Source of the DNA: Schistocephalus solidus
Taxonomy: Eukaryota > Platyhelminthes > Cestoda > Diphyllobothriidea > Diphyllobothriidae
Direction of reading: 5' to 3'
NCBI GenBank assembly: GCA_017591395.1
Contig: WEDG01000795.1
Coordinates: forward strand, 186,001-250,000
DNA length: 64,000 nt
Both the position numbers and the translations under genes were made by a program. A model generated the notes under the pieces. It saw only the letters and a program-made list of their open reading frames with translations. It searched no databases and was not told the origin of the DNA. Shown piece after piece: positions 10,980 through 23,779 of the stretch. Position 1 is the first letter of the stretch. The number at the start of each line of letters is the position of its first letter.

Positions 10980-13220
10980 AATCAATTTTAGCTTGAAAGT
11001 ATTTTTAACAGGCTTTCTGAAACTCGAAGATGTGCAGGCTATTTAAATCATTACCGGTAATTCGGAAAGGAAAAAGAAAAACAATGGAAGATTATACTTT
11101 AAAAACTACGCTATTATGTATATACATCACAATGCAACATTATAACAGTAATGAGGCGTAAATTGTAAATGAATTTAACATGTTTACCAATGTGATATTA
11201 AAAAAAACAAAGCTGATTATATTGGAATGCAAAATGCATAATACCTGTGAGCACTCGTCGTCATCTAGTAGCTTTCGGTACTTGTTGCCAAATAAATTAT
11301 CCATTCGAGCTACAAGAAATAAGATAAACGTATTCGTTAGGCATGAAATGGAAAAGAAAGAATACGGAAGTCCAAAAAATCAAGTCTTCATTCGTGCCAA
11401 ACCGTTAAAAATGACTGCATATATTGTTATTACAAGAGACAATGCTGAGACGTTAAAGAGTTCTTTTAGAATCTGTAGCCATCTGCAAATATGGGAAGGC
11501 TTTTAATAGGTATCATAAAACAAAGACCTCGGTTACATGCTAGAACCTGGGGGTGGCATTTTAAGCCCCGCTAAGTTTATCCAGAAGCACGACTAGCTGC
11601 AATTAATAATCTTGAAATAACGGCTTCCAATTAAAAAGTTTCAGGCGCAATAAACAATCGCAATACAAGTTTGTCCTATTTCCCACAGTGTGGGAAACCC
11701 ATCGGTGACATGAACCCCGCAAATACGTCAGCCAACAACAGAAAATCAGTAAAATAGCTGTTTAAGATTCAAACCAATATCGACGCTGGGATAGCTCTAA
11801 ACCAATCCAGACTTTAATTTTAAGTATATGTAGATACTTCAACCTTGAGAGAGCCAGTATTAATTAATTCGGTCGTTAATTTATTAAACAAGCAAAGCAG
11901 ATAACAGTTGGTATAAAATTACTTTAAGCAATGGGTTCCACATTATATAAGAATGGGTGTTGAGTTACAAAAATGGTCACAGCTCTTAAATTTAAATAGG
12001 AGCTATTAAAAACGTTTTAAAGGTCAAATTGAGGTACTAGTTTAGATCCATCTCAAATCTTACCACAAATAGGGTTAAATAACATTCTTTCCCTTTCTTG
12101 CTAGCTTAAAACGACTAAGGAAACAGCTGTCGATGTGTAAATATAGAAGAGGAGAAAAAGTTATTTCTACCACTTCCGACAAACTAACATAATGTGAGAA
12201 GGTATACTTCAAGACCAGCCAAAATGGATCGGGTCCGAAGAGTTTCCTTAGCTCCTAAACATATTTACCGCATAATTTAATGACCATTATGAGCATTCTT
12301 ACACGTCATATTTGGCGGCACATATTGAATATGGTGTTAGATGTTGTTGTTTGTTGATAAGTAGACGCAGTTGACTCTTGCACTATTCGGAATTTCTCAG
12401 TAGAGCAAGATCTTGTGAAGACTGTAATCTGAGTATTAGTTGCTTTTCTTTGAAATAAACTTGTGTAAATAATCACTAATAACCTCATCAAACAAAGCTT
12501 TTGAGGAACAAATATAAACACATAAGTGTTACTTATTTTATTTTAACTAAGTGGAACACAGAGATACAAAAGTATTGGTGTACGACTAGAAATGAAGCAG
12601 AGTAATTTATATCGGAGAAGACCGACAAATATCAAAGTAACATATGCTGTTTCGATATCTGGCTGTTATATCCCCGTTAAAGAAAGACATAATAAGATCA
12701 GGCCATCATCACTGGCTGTCACATTAGTTTGAAACATTTATTTTCTCGAGAAATGTGCACAGAAAATGTGTATTTTAATGTTTACTACTCATTCAACAGC
12801 AAAGAGTCTCAGAAACGATAAAAGGTTGTGAGAACTATGCAAAATAACTTTGCAAAAAACAGCATCAAACGCCGAATGAAAATGCGCGCGTTTCGAATGA
12901 AAAATGCAGTCAATATGCATTGTAGGCGGTGGGATGAAAGAAAATGAAATAAACTGGGAGTTAAAACTTCACTTTAGTTACCAATCGATTCTGTCAACGA
13001 ATATTTTCATGTGGCTATTCATTCTGCTACCGTTTACATTGCCGTACGATTGCTGAAACGTTACGTGTAAAGCTGGCAAAAGATAACAGACTACGGCATA
13101 TACAGCTTTGTAGAAAATTGTTTCAGGTGTCAGGAAAAAGCACAAAATCTCGTTTCTAATGAAAATTTAGTGCCTGGGAAATTCTAGTTCCTACATTGCA
13201 TGCAAAGAATTTCCGAAAAT
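10980..13220. other. No recognisable gene or repeat
   Basis: AT-rich sequence. One 108-codon frame (11180-11506, plus) has no recognisable motif or splice context and is probably chance. Confidence 0.45.
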
Positions 13221-13224
13221 ATCT

Positions 13225-13740
13225 CCCGAGAATTAAGCCCACAAGCCTTTATCCTCCTTGCGCTCAAACATAGGACGAGGAAAGCACCCCTACCCAACAA
13301 TTAAGCAGTTTTATGTACCACATAACGTGCGCCAGTTGCTCTTTTGTTTATGTTGGCCATACAGATAAATATCTACGGACTCGCAGAAACGAACATAATC
13401 TAGACATTCCCAACGTGACCCCTTATCGCTGGCGTTTGCGCACTCTCTGGAATGTAACCAACACTTCAATTTGGATGGTAATTATTTGATCGCCATGACC
13501 AAAACCAAACAGGCGTGGGAATTTCTCGAAGCTTGAAAACGCAAGACGACCGATAGCAACGGCAATGTCGATTTGGATTTCCATTCGAGTAAATAACATG
13601 CGCCAACCCCTACTATTCCATGCTCAGTTGCTCAAATTTCCTTGTCTCGCCCCCCTTACCTCACAAATATTGAAATGCAACCGAACCTTCTAACAAATTC
13701 AACTGGCGCACTGACGACAGCCCCTGACCCGCGTTGATAA
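13225..13740 (+). pseudogene. Penelope-like element GIY-YIG endonuclease remnant
   Basis: Around 13326-13402 the plus strand reads ITCASCSFVYVGHTDKYL followed by RTRRNEH. This is the Cys-x2-Cys / YVG / Arg / Glu-His core of the GIY-YIG endonuclease found at the C terminus of Penelope-like retroelements. After a frameshift the next frame continues HSLECNQHFNLDG, and then WEFLEA and VDLDFH, matching the family's C-terminal end. Stops and shifts make it a fossil. It is a different family from the PLE in the palindrome, whose core reads CGSCEANYVGET. No RT portion was found upstream, so the copy is 5'-truncated, as is usual. Confidence 0.78.
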
Positions 13741-13744
13741 CCGT

Positions 13745-16700
13745 TAATCCAACCGTTTGTAGTCGCCATGAGCCTTCCCCTTCTAAAAAGGAGCAATAAC
13801 TGTTCGTCTCTCTGCTCCCGTCTCAAAAAATTTAGCAATAATCTGCCCACCTCAATCACACCACTTGTTTCTCACTGTCTGTAATTTAATGCTAATCGAT
13901 CTACTTCGAATATCTCACTTTCTTTTTATGCAATTTTTTGACTACGGGTTGTTGTCATCCACTAGAAAATGTACAGTCCAATTGGTCGAAGAGGGTTTTT
14001 CTTTTCACAAGAAGATATGTCTATATTGTAGTGGCCATCTTCTCAATCTATAGGGTTTATTTAAAAAAAGGAAAATAACAGTTTTATACATGTACAGAGT
14101 AAAAATATTTTTTAGGGGTGGCTAGTTGATCGTGCACAAAGAATTTACATTTTGAAAAATATAAAACCAACAAGAATATAAGTTATAATATTATTAAGAG
14201 GCTATATATATTCGTTCATATTTACAGAGGACGCTGGCCACAAAGACATTTTTAAGACAAATAAGAGATTATTTCCTGTCTGCATATTATAAACGTAACT
14301 TGATGGCCTCATTTTCAATCGTTTTTATGTAGTTTTGACTTTAGAAGCACGGTTCCTAATGAGCCCTTCTTTCTGCGCGAATGATAACTGCTACTTGAAT
14401 GAATGTGTTTGAATTAACTTCATATGCATTTTATTGTTTCTTAGCCTGGTGAGACTGGAATTGACTGAATTCCCAAATGAACACTAATCGTATGATAAAG
14501 CAATAGGTTGCACCATATTTTTAAACTCATTGGATGTTCAACGCTAAATAATTTGCTAAAACCTCAATTACTTATACATTTATTGATAAACGAGGCAGTA
14601 ATTGAAAGATTTTCAGCTGAAAATTAACTGCAATAATTTAATTAAGTGCATTTTAACGGAACATTGGAACTTTTTTCACGATCGCAGGTACACAAAGTTA
14701 ATACTAGTGTTTGCGCGGTCCCTGAAGCTATATCCATTCACTGTTGCACATTTTTATTTTATAATTTGGATTATCGCTGACAAAAAATTTATGTTAACAG
14801 CTTTATATGGAAACCTTTAAGTAAATGTAATTCGTAAGATGTTGTTTTTTACATTTCTCTGGGTTTGCGCTTTTTTTGTGAAAGTATTTGCTGATGAAAA
14901 GGAACCATAGTATTTCTTTCGCAATATTTATTTTATAAATGACAGTGATTCATTGGTGGTGTGTCATAAAAATTGGTGTCTAAGGTGTTTTTATAGTAGA
15001 AAGGGTTGGTCACGTGACTTGGCCCTAAACAGATTCGAAACAATCGACTTTGTCTAGTCATAAAATGCTGCCAAGATATGGACATGGCCATAAAGAGATG
15101 AAAGTAATAACAAGACCCGGAAGTTGAAAACAAGAAAATTACCATTACACGGCTCATAATTATAAGTATGGTCACATAATCATAATTCTTTTGACGAACA
15201 GAACTGCAAGATGAGAGAGACCAGCATGTGCGTTTAGAAGCATAAAGTAACTCCATAAAAAGAAAAAGCCGTTTTCCGAAAAAGAGCAAATGTATTTTAC
15301 GCGAAAGAATAAAAGAATCACCGCCTTAATCACGTAAGACGTAAGACGTACGCCTAAGCATCCGGAATGGAATTTTACTTTTCATTGTTTTCATACAAAC
15401 AGAAAACGTACGTTTCATTTAAAACGTTTTAAATGAAACGTATTTTTAAAAATAAGCTTCCCGATATATCATTTAAAAGTTCAAGGTACAAGTCCCGCAG
15501 ATAAACACTTTTTCTGGTGTTTCTAGTAGAATGCCAAATAAAGTTGACGTATTTTTGCGACATCTCTTGATGGTATTTGCGGTTAAAGCATTTGCTGTAA
15601 ATACCACTAGTGACTCGGCTAAGCGCTCGAATATCGGGAGCAAATCTAAAAACTCAGACAATTCTCAATCGTTTTTAAAAATTCGCTTGAAGAATACAAA
15701 GGGGTTTGATATGAATCAGCTTTTTCAGCCATTAAATAGCTCCTTAGGAGACGTAGGACCGCAGATCGATGGAAATCATTAAACAGAGGAGGAATTAAAA
15801 ATAAACTCAATAGCCATGAAATAAGATAGCTGCATTGGGACAACAGATAGCTTTAGAAACGAAGACTGAACGATATTGCAAACTTTCATACATCGCGCAG
15901 TTGGCTTCCAAATTAGGTGAATTAGGTCATGCCCATTGCAGAAATGTTTTAGTTAAACAACGAGCTATAAAACTTTAGAAAAGCGTAACTTTTATGGTTT
16001 CCCTTTTAAGACTGGCTTTTATGAAGCTCTTGGGGTAAAAAATTAAGAAAAGTTAGCCTGACTAGTAAGGAAGTAAAATCGACTGGGATGCTCAACCTCG
16101 TCACAATACAAAATCTGATTCCATTTTGATAAACGGACTACGGTGTGTAGATGAATAACATAAAACTGCTGCGATTATTCATGTTGTTCCGCGCTTGTTC
16201 TTCTAAGAAAACGAAAAGTGTAAAATTGGCGCTATTGCGACACTTTTAAGATCTAGATGAAGCCATGCGGGAATACCAAGTAGCCGCGCTTTTCGTGCCA
16301 AACCTCTTTTTGATTTTATAGGTTTTTAACGCAAATTCAGAACCGGGATAATGCCGTTTGAACAGTACAATTGCAAAATTAATGGCCCACAATGACACGA
16401 GCAGCGGCTATATAGTGAATCTACCTGAACACTGCGCGTCCTGCGAGTGCCAGTGACCGTGTGGCTCTTGGCCAATCAAATTAGCCAGTAAAATTTTTAA
16501 GCCAACGCAGTCATGCTCCCCACTCAAGGTACTTTTATATCGGCCCCGGTGACGCTCAGACGCCTGGTTTGGCGGTTACAGACGTGTGCCCTCATCCGGC
16601 TGCCTTCCTGCTCCAACTATTCACGATTCTTTCTGTACTGGACACGATGCTTTCTCTACTGGCATTTAAATTGTCGAATTTTTATTCGGGATAGGGCATT

Positions 16701-17200
16701 TGTTAGTCGTGGCTCGAGTGTGTCTAGGACACTTGTTGCTACAAAAATCATCAGGACATGTCCTTAATAAAAGAATGAGAGGAAAGACACGTAAAAACTG
16801 ATATATTGTGCATCAGAAAACTGAGCTACTATCCAAGGTTCCAGTGACCACGGGTAAGGCATGAGCGTGTGCTTACAGGGTGAAATTCTACTGTAGATAA
16901 AGTAAGCGACAGTGGTTTTGGCTGCTTTTAGACAAGGGACTAAGGTAGGTGCAAGTTATTTTCTTTTATTGATTCGCGTTCCATTACCCAAGTGGTGGCG
17001 TATCTGGTGACTTGTGATGCGCTGACCAAGAGCTGATGCAGTCACGTGGGGCAAGAACAACTGTAACTGCTGAACCTAAGTGTTTCCAAGCCGAGATCAA
17101 TTGTGTGACTGCAGATCAACGCGCCTGGGATAGATTGAAGTTTCTTTGTAGTGGGAATCCATATGCTCAAATTGAGTGACATTAAGTTATTTGATAAACA
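13745..17200. other. No recognisable gene or repeat
   Basis: AT-rich with scattered short frames and homopolymer runs. I see no RT, GIY-YIG, splice-flanked exon or RNA gene here. A more GC-rich island near 16420-16760 is unassigned and may be an unrecognised repeat. Confidence 0.45.
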
Positions 17201-17216
17201 TTTTCTACAGCTTGGA

Positions 17217-17352
17217 CCATCACCGACACCATCACCACCATCGCTACCACCAACACCTCCAGAGCACTACTACTATCACCATCAACATTACCGGTACCAT
17301 CACCACCACCATCACTACTACCGCCATCACCACTGCTAGTACTACCACCACA
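17217..17352 (+). repeat. CAC/CAT/TAC trinucleotide microsatellite
   Basis: An imperfect run of CAC, CAT and TAC triplets (for example 'accatcaccaccaccatcac'), with short stretches of other triplets. It gives a false His/Tyr-rich frame on the plus strand. Such tracts are common at the 3' ends of RTE copies, but no element body was recognised next to it. Confidence 0.8.
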
Positions 17353-17765
17353 TTCGGTGATATGACAATTTTGTCTACCTATACTTTCCAGTGTCAGTTT
17401 AGTCTGGTCAAAAGCCCCATTTCTTCCACAGCACGGGCGATGCCGGGACGCAGACAATAACGTCCAGCAGTATCAGCTCGATGGTAGCCCACTCGCAGAG
17501 AGATTAAATATTCTTGTATTCAGTATCAGTATATTTGAGGGAGATTTAGGTGAGTTACCTTTGAATTCCCAATTTGTACATGCGTTTTGTGGTATCAACA
17601 AATATTATCTCAGTTTTTTTCGAGGCAAATTGATATGAGCGATTGGGGTGGAACATAGCTAAAAAAGAGCAGACAGTGAAAAACTCCATGTGATTTTTAT
17701 GAGAAAATACTGTTGCCCTTGCGTGGGGGGCGGTCCAATGGGAGAGGGCAAAGCGGAAGGCACCT

Positions 17766-17819
17766 TGATCATCATCATCATCATCATTATCATCATCATC
17801 ATCATCATCATCATCATCG
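17766..17819 (+). repeat. (ATC)n microsatellite
   Basis: About 17 near-perfect ATC/CAT triplets with one ATT interruption. The methionine run on the opposite strand is an artefact of this tract. Confidence 0.9.
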
Positions 17820-18174
17820 CAAGATGCAGCCAGACACTCCCTGGCTGATTGCAGAGTCCTGTTAAAGGTTTCAAAAGTGGAGATTTACGCCCAGATCGTC
17901 ATCGGTCCGCTGCATTTCTAGCCAAGGGAGAACGTTTAGAGACCGCGTTCACTATCGCCGCCTCGTTCGGCTGATGTGATCACTCGCGTGTTCAACACGG
18001 TGTGCAGCAAGTTAAGCGGGGAAGACATCGGGAACCTTCACATGGGAATTGTGGAAAGTGAGTGTGAGTCCTGGAATGAAAATAGTACATAAATAAATGT
18101 TACTCAAATGTAACAATTAGCATTCTAAATGTTTTATTTTTCTGGCTTCGCCATTGCAGCTTTCAGTTCTCATT

Positions 18175-21100
18175 AAAGCACGCAATGTTATATCGATCGA
18201 ACTTTCGCTTAAATCCTCTAGGGATTTAGACATAACGACATCCAGAGGACGATTATTCCAGGCTTCGACCACTCGTTTGGAGAAAAACTATTTCCGAGTG
18301 TCCAGGCCAGCTTAGGAGGGGAGGCCTCTTACGTTCGTTTTTGTTGCTAACTAGAAGAAATTGCCTGAGACAAGACAGCAGTCCTGAAAGCGCAATAGGC
18401 GCAAAGTTAGCATTAGATATCCTCAATGCTGTCTATTGCATAAGGGAATGTTATTGAGATTAGACGGCAAAGTTTCATAAGGCTGTGAACCCTTTCCAAG
18501 GTTAAGTTTAGTTGCTCGCTTTTAGACATTTTCAAGGATGTTAATGTCCATCTAGATGAAGCAGTCGTCATTGAAGGCTGAAAGCCCGTTTGACGAAGTA
18601 TATAATTAGCATCGCTGACTTCGCTACCTGCGCACAATGCAGGGAGGTATTAAACGGGGGCGTGATCAAGAACCTCAGGTTTTTTCCAGTATCCACTGTT
18701 TTCAATGGAATGCCATTTAGACGGTTAACCGGACGAGTCGAAGGATTGCTTTTCCCGACTCGTACGATGTTGCACTTGCTCTCATTGAACGGTAACAGCT
18801 AATCATTTGACCATTTCTGGAGTCGATTGACGTTTGCCTGCACGTGCTCTTTGTCAGCCATAGTTTGAATGACGCGCTAAAGTTTGAGATCATCGACAAA
18901 CATGGCAATATCGCAATCCAGTTCGTTGACACAATTGTTGATGTAGACAATGAACAAAATAGGGCCGAGAATAGAGGCTTGAGAAGCACCACGCACAACA
19001 TCAACCTTGGCTAACTGTTTGTCGCTTATATGGACAGGTTGCGAGCAGCTGATTAGGTTGTTATCTATCCATGTCAGAAGTCAACCTCTTACTCCTATGT
19101 GGCTAAGTTTATAAAGAAGACGATGGTGCGGCACGCTATCGAAAGTCTTTTTGAAGTCAATATAGACTGCTTGCACCGTATTTCCTCTACCGACTGCCTC
19201 GGAGTAACGTTCTTAATAGAAGAGAAAATTTTTCACAGGGGACTTTCCACTAAGGAACCCGTGCTGGATCTCGGAAAACAGACGGTTAAGTTCTAGGAAC
19301 CGCATTAGTTGTTGCTTTATTATTTTTCCATGATTTCGTAGCAAATTTCAGTAAGGCTGAACGGTCGATTATTGTCTGTGGATACCCGGTTTCCACCCTT
19401 ATATATCGGCGTAATACATGCGGATTTTCAATTGGCTGATAAACGTCCGGACTCGACGGATGTTTGAAAAAGCGTAGACAGTGGTTTTGCCAACTCTCTG
19501 ACGAGCTCTTTCAACATCTTGGCCGGTATTTCATCGGGACCTGGTGACTTAGATTCCTTTAACACTAGCAGTTTCTTAAGGAAAATAGCCCGGGTGAATT
19601 AAACAGTCTCGACTATTGTATACACTTCAAAGATATCGGCAGGGTAATCGTGTCTCGTTTCCTTGGTGAAAACTGACTGGTAAAATTCTGAAAGATGATC
19701 AGCCGTCACTCGGTCTTCAATAAGGTCTATACCCTCGGCGGTCCGCAGCAGAGTCATCGGATCCTTGTTCCATGTACTCTACCTAAGGTATCCGTAAGGC
19801 AGTTTCGGGTTTACGGTGGTCCAGTTAAACAGGCGCACTTTGAAATCCCATTTTTCTAACAATAGGCCCCTTGAACCGCTTCCTCTGAGTACTTTACGCA
19901 TTTAAAGATGCAGGAGTTCCGTCCATAAGCGATATTTTTTACAATCTCCGTTTTTTGTTAACTTCGATTTTTAAGACCCGCGTAATCCATGGCGGTTAGT
20001 TGGTCAACCTCTGCCTCAAAATCGGACAGTGATTATTGATCAGCCTGGGCAATATGTCCCGGAATTTTACTCAGTCTTCAGTTATGTTTCCAAAGAATAA
20101 AGGTTCTCACTGAGTGCGCGTTAGTTCGGCCATCATTCCATTGAAATCACCTCGCCATATATTCCTTCTGACTTTTGTGTGTCTTTTCGGTATTGTAAAT
20201 TGCGATTACTCCCATCAAGATACAATTTGTTCAATTTTGCCTAGTGGTGGTAGACTTGACATTTCTTCGATGCTGTCCTGCGACTTTTTTAGAACAAGGT
20301 ACATACAATTGGCCAGTTTTCCTTTGCGCACCCTTGCTGGAAAAGTGACGTTTGATGGGACAAATAGCTCAAGCGTTGTGCTCAGAAGGCAACCGTCAAA
20401 GGCAAGATCACAACTGTGTGCGGAGGCTAAGCGCCAGTCGATTTGAGGCCATTAATGTCACCCATTATCAGGACAACTAGATTTGATAAACCTGGCACTT
20501 TTATGAAAAGCCATGTCACCTCGGAAGTAGACGCCAGATTATCCGTTTTGTCAACAACTTAAAGTTCACTTTTCACATATGTGAGTACGCCTCCTCCGTG
20601 ACACCTTTTCCTGTCTTTTCTATACAGTTGATAGCCAGTTATAGTTACCTCCCAGTCGTCCACGTGGGACAACTAGGTTTCTGTTAGGGCAATTATATCA
20701 GGAGATAGTTCACAGACATTAATCTAAAGCTCGTCCAGCTTCGATAGCATACTCGGCTCCTGGGTGCACATGACCGTTAGTTTTTCGGTTTGCCCAGGAA
20801 GTGGTTAATGTCTGGCGCAAACCGTCCTTTGCTGTGTCGACGGCGTGATCATCCAGAACGGGCCTCTCCAGAGGGAGAACAATGAAGGATGGATCACTTG
20901 GTTGTTGTAAATAACAAAACTATGTTTCCCTTCGCTGAGCAGCTGTCTCAGTTCGGTAACAATCTGACAACGTTTTCCGTTCCACATGTGAGAATTCCTT
21001 TTGAACAAAAAACGCAAGGGTGTACGTTTTTTAACTTGAAGCGCCTAGACCGAATGAGACTGGCTTCCTGGCTACTGGTCAATATAACTTTAAGTGGTCT
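18175..21100 (-). mobile_element. CR1/Jockey-like LINE copy D, degraded
   Basis: Read on the minus strand, the order is an uncertain 5' part (20800-21100), an endonuclease (about 20440-20790; SPDIIALTE-like start, GYQLYRKDRKR and a GGGVLTYVKSEL block), a linker, and an RT. RT motifs are SKSPGPDEIPAK (19525-19560), IDFKKTFDSVPHHR (19118-19160), GASQASILGPI (about 18960) and FVDDLKL (18881-18905). The C-terminal end reads FFSKRVVEAWNNRPLDVV (about 18230-18300). Many stops and shifts make it non-functional. It lies head-to-head with copy A, which starts near 21650 on the plus strand. Confidence 0.82.
18880..19790 (-). pseudogene. Reverse transcriptase domain of LINE copy D
   Basis: The fingers/palm region is recognisable from the KSPGPDEIPAK motif through ITPIYKGG (about 19400) and RPFSL to the catalytic VDD at about 18890. 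In the active site, F-A-D-D is replaced by F-V-D-D. A TAG/TAA in nearly every 100 codons shows that the copy is long dead. It belongs with copies C and E in the broad CR1/Jockey assemblage. Confidence 0.82.
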
Positions 21101-22559
21101 AGGACGCGTTGATTCAGATTGGCTTTCGGGCCGTTTTCCGAGGTGGAATGCTTTCTACAATCAAAATGAAGTATTGAGTTACAGGATTTTGTTCAGAAGT
21201 TCATAAAATGTGGTTCATGTCTTTGGAATATCGGTAGCATTTTTTGGGCCTACGACGCTGTCGTCCACTATCTGATGGGAAGCTTTCACGCTGCCCGCTG
21301 GTGATGACAAGGCGGATGCTTCTTGCCTATGTGTTGGCTTTGTTACGGTTTTTCTAATGTCCGCGAAATCCACGGCTTCGAATATTTTTAATCGTAGGTG
21401 GTAGATCCGGTTGGGGAATCAACACCACTGATTGTGCTTGGTGCGTGGATCACAGTATTTACTGTGTTGGATGAGGCAATCGTAGAAGTTCCTTGCTCAA
21501 GTTGTTTATTGAGGCATCTCTGGAAGTCGGTTGTCAATTAACTTTTACCTTTTTATGCCAGATTTGAATTTTTGAATGTTTTTTTGTTTTTAGGCACTGT
21601 TTTTGTCCTGCGCCATTGCTACTTGCAGTTTCGTAATCGTAGCAGCTGCCAAAGTCGCATAATCTAAGAGGTTGTCTTCTCGTAGCAAAAACCAGTAGAT
21701 TCTGGTCAAACTTTTATCGGTGATTAAAGTTGACATTATTTTCTCTCAGCATGAGCACTCAGCTCAATATTTTAAGCAAAACAAGCTGTTTATCTATTGA
21801 GATAAAGCCCCGATGGAACGTCGGGTTCCACCCTCATTAGAAAACGCGAAGCCTAGTTCTACATATACAATACCAAAATTTATCTCAGAGGTTGACCCTT
21901 TAGCTTATGCACGCCCACTGCCCTCCGGATAAACAGGAAGTTCGATGCCACTTATTCCTGGTTTGAGTGAAATCGAGTCAACGCCAATCCTTTCCCCTCC
22001 CAAGCAAACCTCGCCTGCGATATCGGTCAAATCTAGTAAACCTAAAATAACCCCCAGTAAATCTGAGTCATTTGCTAAGCCGGGTGTCAAAATCAGTAAT
22101 GTCATTACCGATGGGAAACCTGCTAACACCTCAGCATCTACAACAGATGGGAACGCTCACGTTAGCATTTTTTCCAATGCAATAATGTCCAAATTCCCCA
22201 AATAATTAAGACTTTTAATTACGTTAACAGTTTTTCGAAATCATTTATTCCTTTTTCAAATGCAGGTTTTCGCCAATTTATGCTAACTTCGCTCACAATC
22301 TCATTTCTATGCCACCCCTATCTTTCTTACGTCCCAATATAGTCTTTCCTTCCATTGTTTTCATCCAAATATGCTGTTTTTTCAATAATCTCAGTTCTTT
22401 TAACAGTAAAATTTCGAAAAAATTGTAGACCACAGCAATCTTGTTTCCCACCTTTTGTTTTTTCTCTCCAGTTTTCTTCTCCGCCACCCAATCTTCCTTT
22501 TTTTATAAATACAGATGAGCGTAACCTGTAGCTCAGGAATACGCGCAGTTTAGTTTCAC

Positions 22560-23180
22560 TCAATGCAAGATCAGTTGTAAATAAAATGACAGAGCTTGAT
22601 CCAGATGTGCATAACTGAATCCTGGGCTCACTTTCTTATTTCCAACTCGACGCTTGCTCTAGATTATTTCAATTTGTACCGACAAGACCGCGCTGAAGTA
22701 CGCGGCGGTGGCTGCCTTCTTTATATTAAGTCAGCCTTTGTACATTTTCCATTCCAACTGAACATTTCGTCCTTTTCTGGCAATGTATGCTTTGTTTCAG
22801 TCATCCACCCGCACGAAAAAAGCGGTAATTGGTTGTGTCTATAATCCTCCGTGTTGTTCTGGCAATGAAAGCAAGCTCTATGAACTATTGGAAAAAGTTG
22901 CCATTACTCAAATTGATGTTAAAATAATCGAAGCGACTTTAATCTTTCAAGCATTGACTGACTGACAAATTTCTCTCCACCAAAACTTCATAAATTGGTC
23001 GATGTTATTAACTTTTCAGGGACTATAAATGGCAGCATTTTAGATTTAATTTTTACAAAGGATGTCTGCGCTCTCTTTATGAATTTCCATCGTGATCTAT
23101 TCACAAGTGACCATACACTTATTTACTGTCGTTTTCCAGTCTCCATTTCTATAAAACCTGAAGTAAAATGCAATTAAAAT
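22560..23180 (+). pseudogene. Endonuclease domain of LINE copy A
   Basis: Pieces of an APE-type endonuclease are visible: CITESWAHFLISN (about 22606), YFNLYRQDRAEVRGGGCLLY (about 22667), and after a frameshift VIGCVYNPPCCSGNES (about 22815). Later comes an ILDLIFTKDV block (about 23035) followed by SDHTLIYC (about 23110). These are the conserved blocks between the catalytic Glu and the terminal Asp-His of LINE endonucleases. Frames switch at about 22785 and 22985. Confidence 0.78.
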
Positions 23181-23779
23181 TGACTTTGCTAATACAAACC
23201 ATGAATTAATAAATCATTTCGTAAGCACTCTAGATTGGCAAAGCATATTTACAATCAACGATCCAAACTTTCCCATGACCTATTGCAGAACTTTGCTGAT
23301 AAAATCGAGGCTTTTATCCCGCTTAAGATTTTAAATTCAAATACAACCTCTTCTACTGTTTCACCTTTTCTCATAAACAGACTTCAAAAATCACGAAATC
23401 AACTTAACGATCACTCTAAAAGTTCTTTATCAGTTCACTTAAGAATGGCACAAACATTTGAATAAGCACTAAAATTTATGAACGCGCGAGATAGGCATAG
23501 GGAGTCTCGGGCACTAAGTGATGCCAATTTATCCATATCTGCTGCTAGAGTCTGCCAGGTTTGGTTATCGACTAAGCGTCTGAATGTAACTCCGCCTTTA
23601 CTTGACTGTAACAAAAATTTCGTAACAGAGGATGTGGGAAAAGCAGAAATGTAAAATTCATTTTTGCGACCACTTTACCATTGAAACTATACTCACACCC
23701 TTAATTACTCGGTTTTAAAATTCAAATTCACATCTAACAACCATTGATTTCTCGCCTTCCGTATTCAAAAAGAAATAGC

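Noticed and set aside
17151..17460. His/Tyr-rich small proteins in overlapping frames
   Set aside because: Produced by the CAC/CAT/TAC microsatellite.
17659..17874. Methionine-rich open frame on the minus strand
   Set aside because: It is the complement of an (ATC)n microsatellite.
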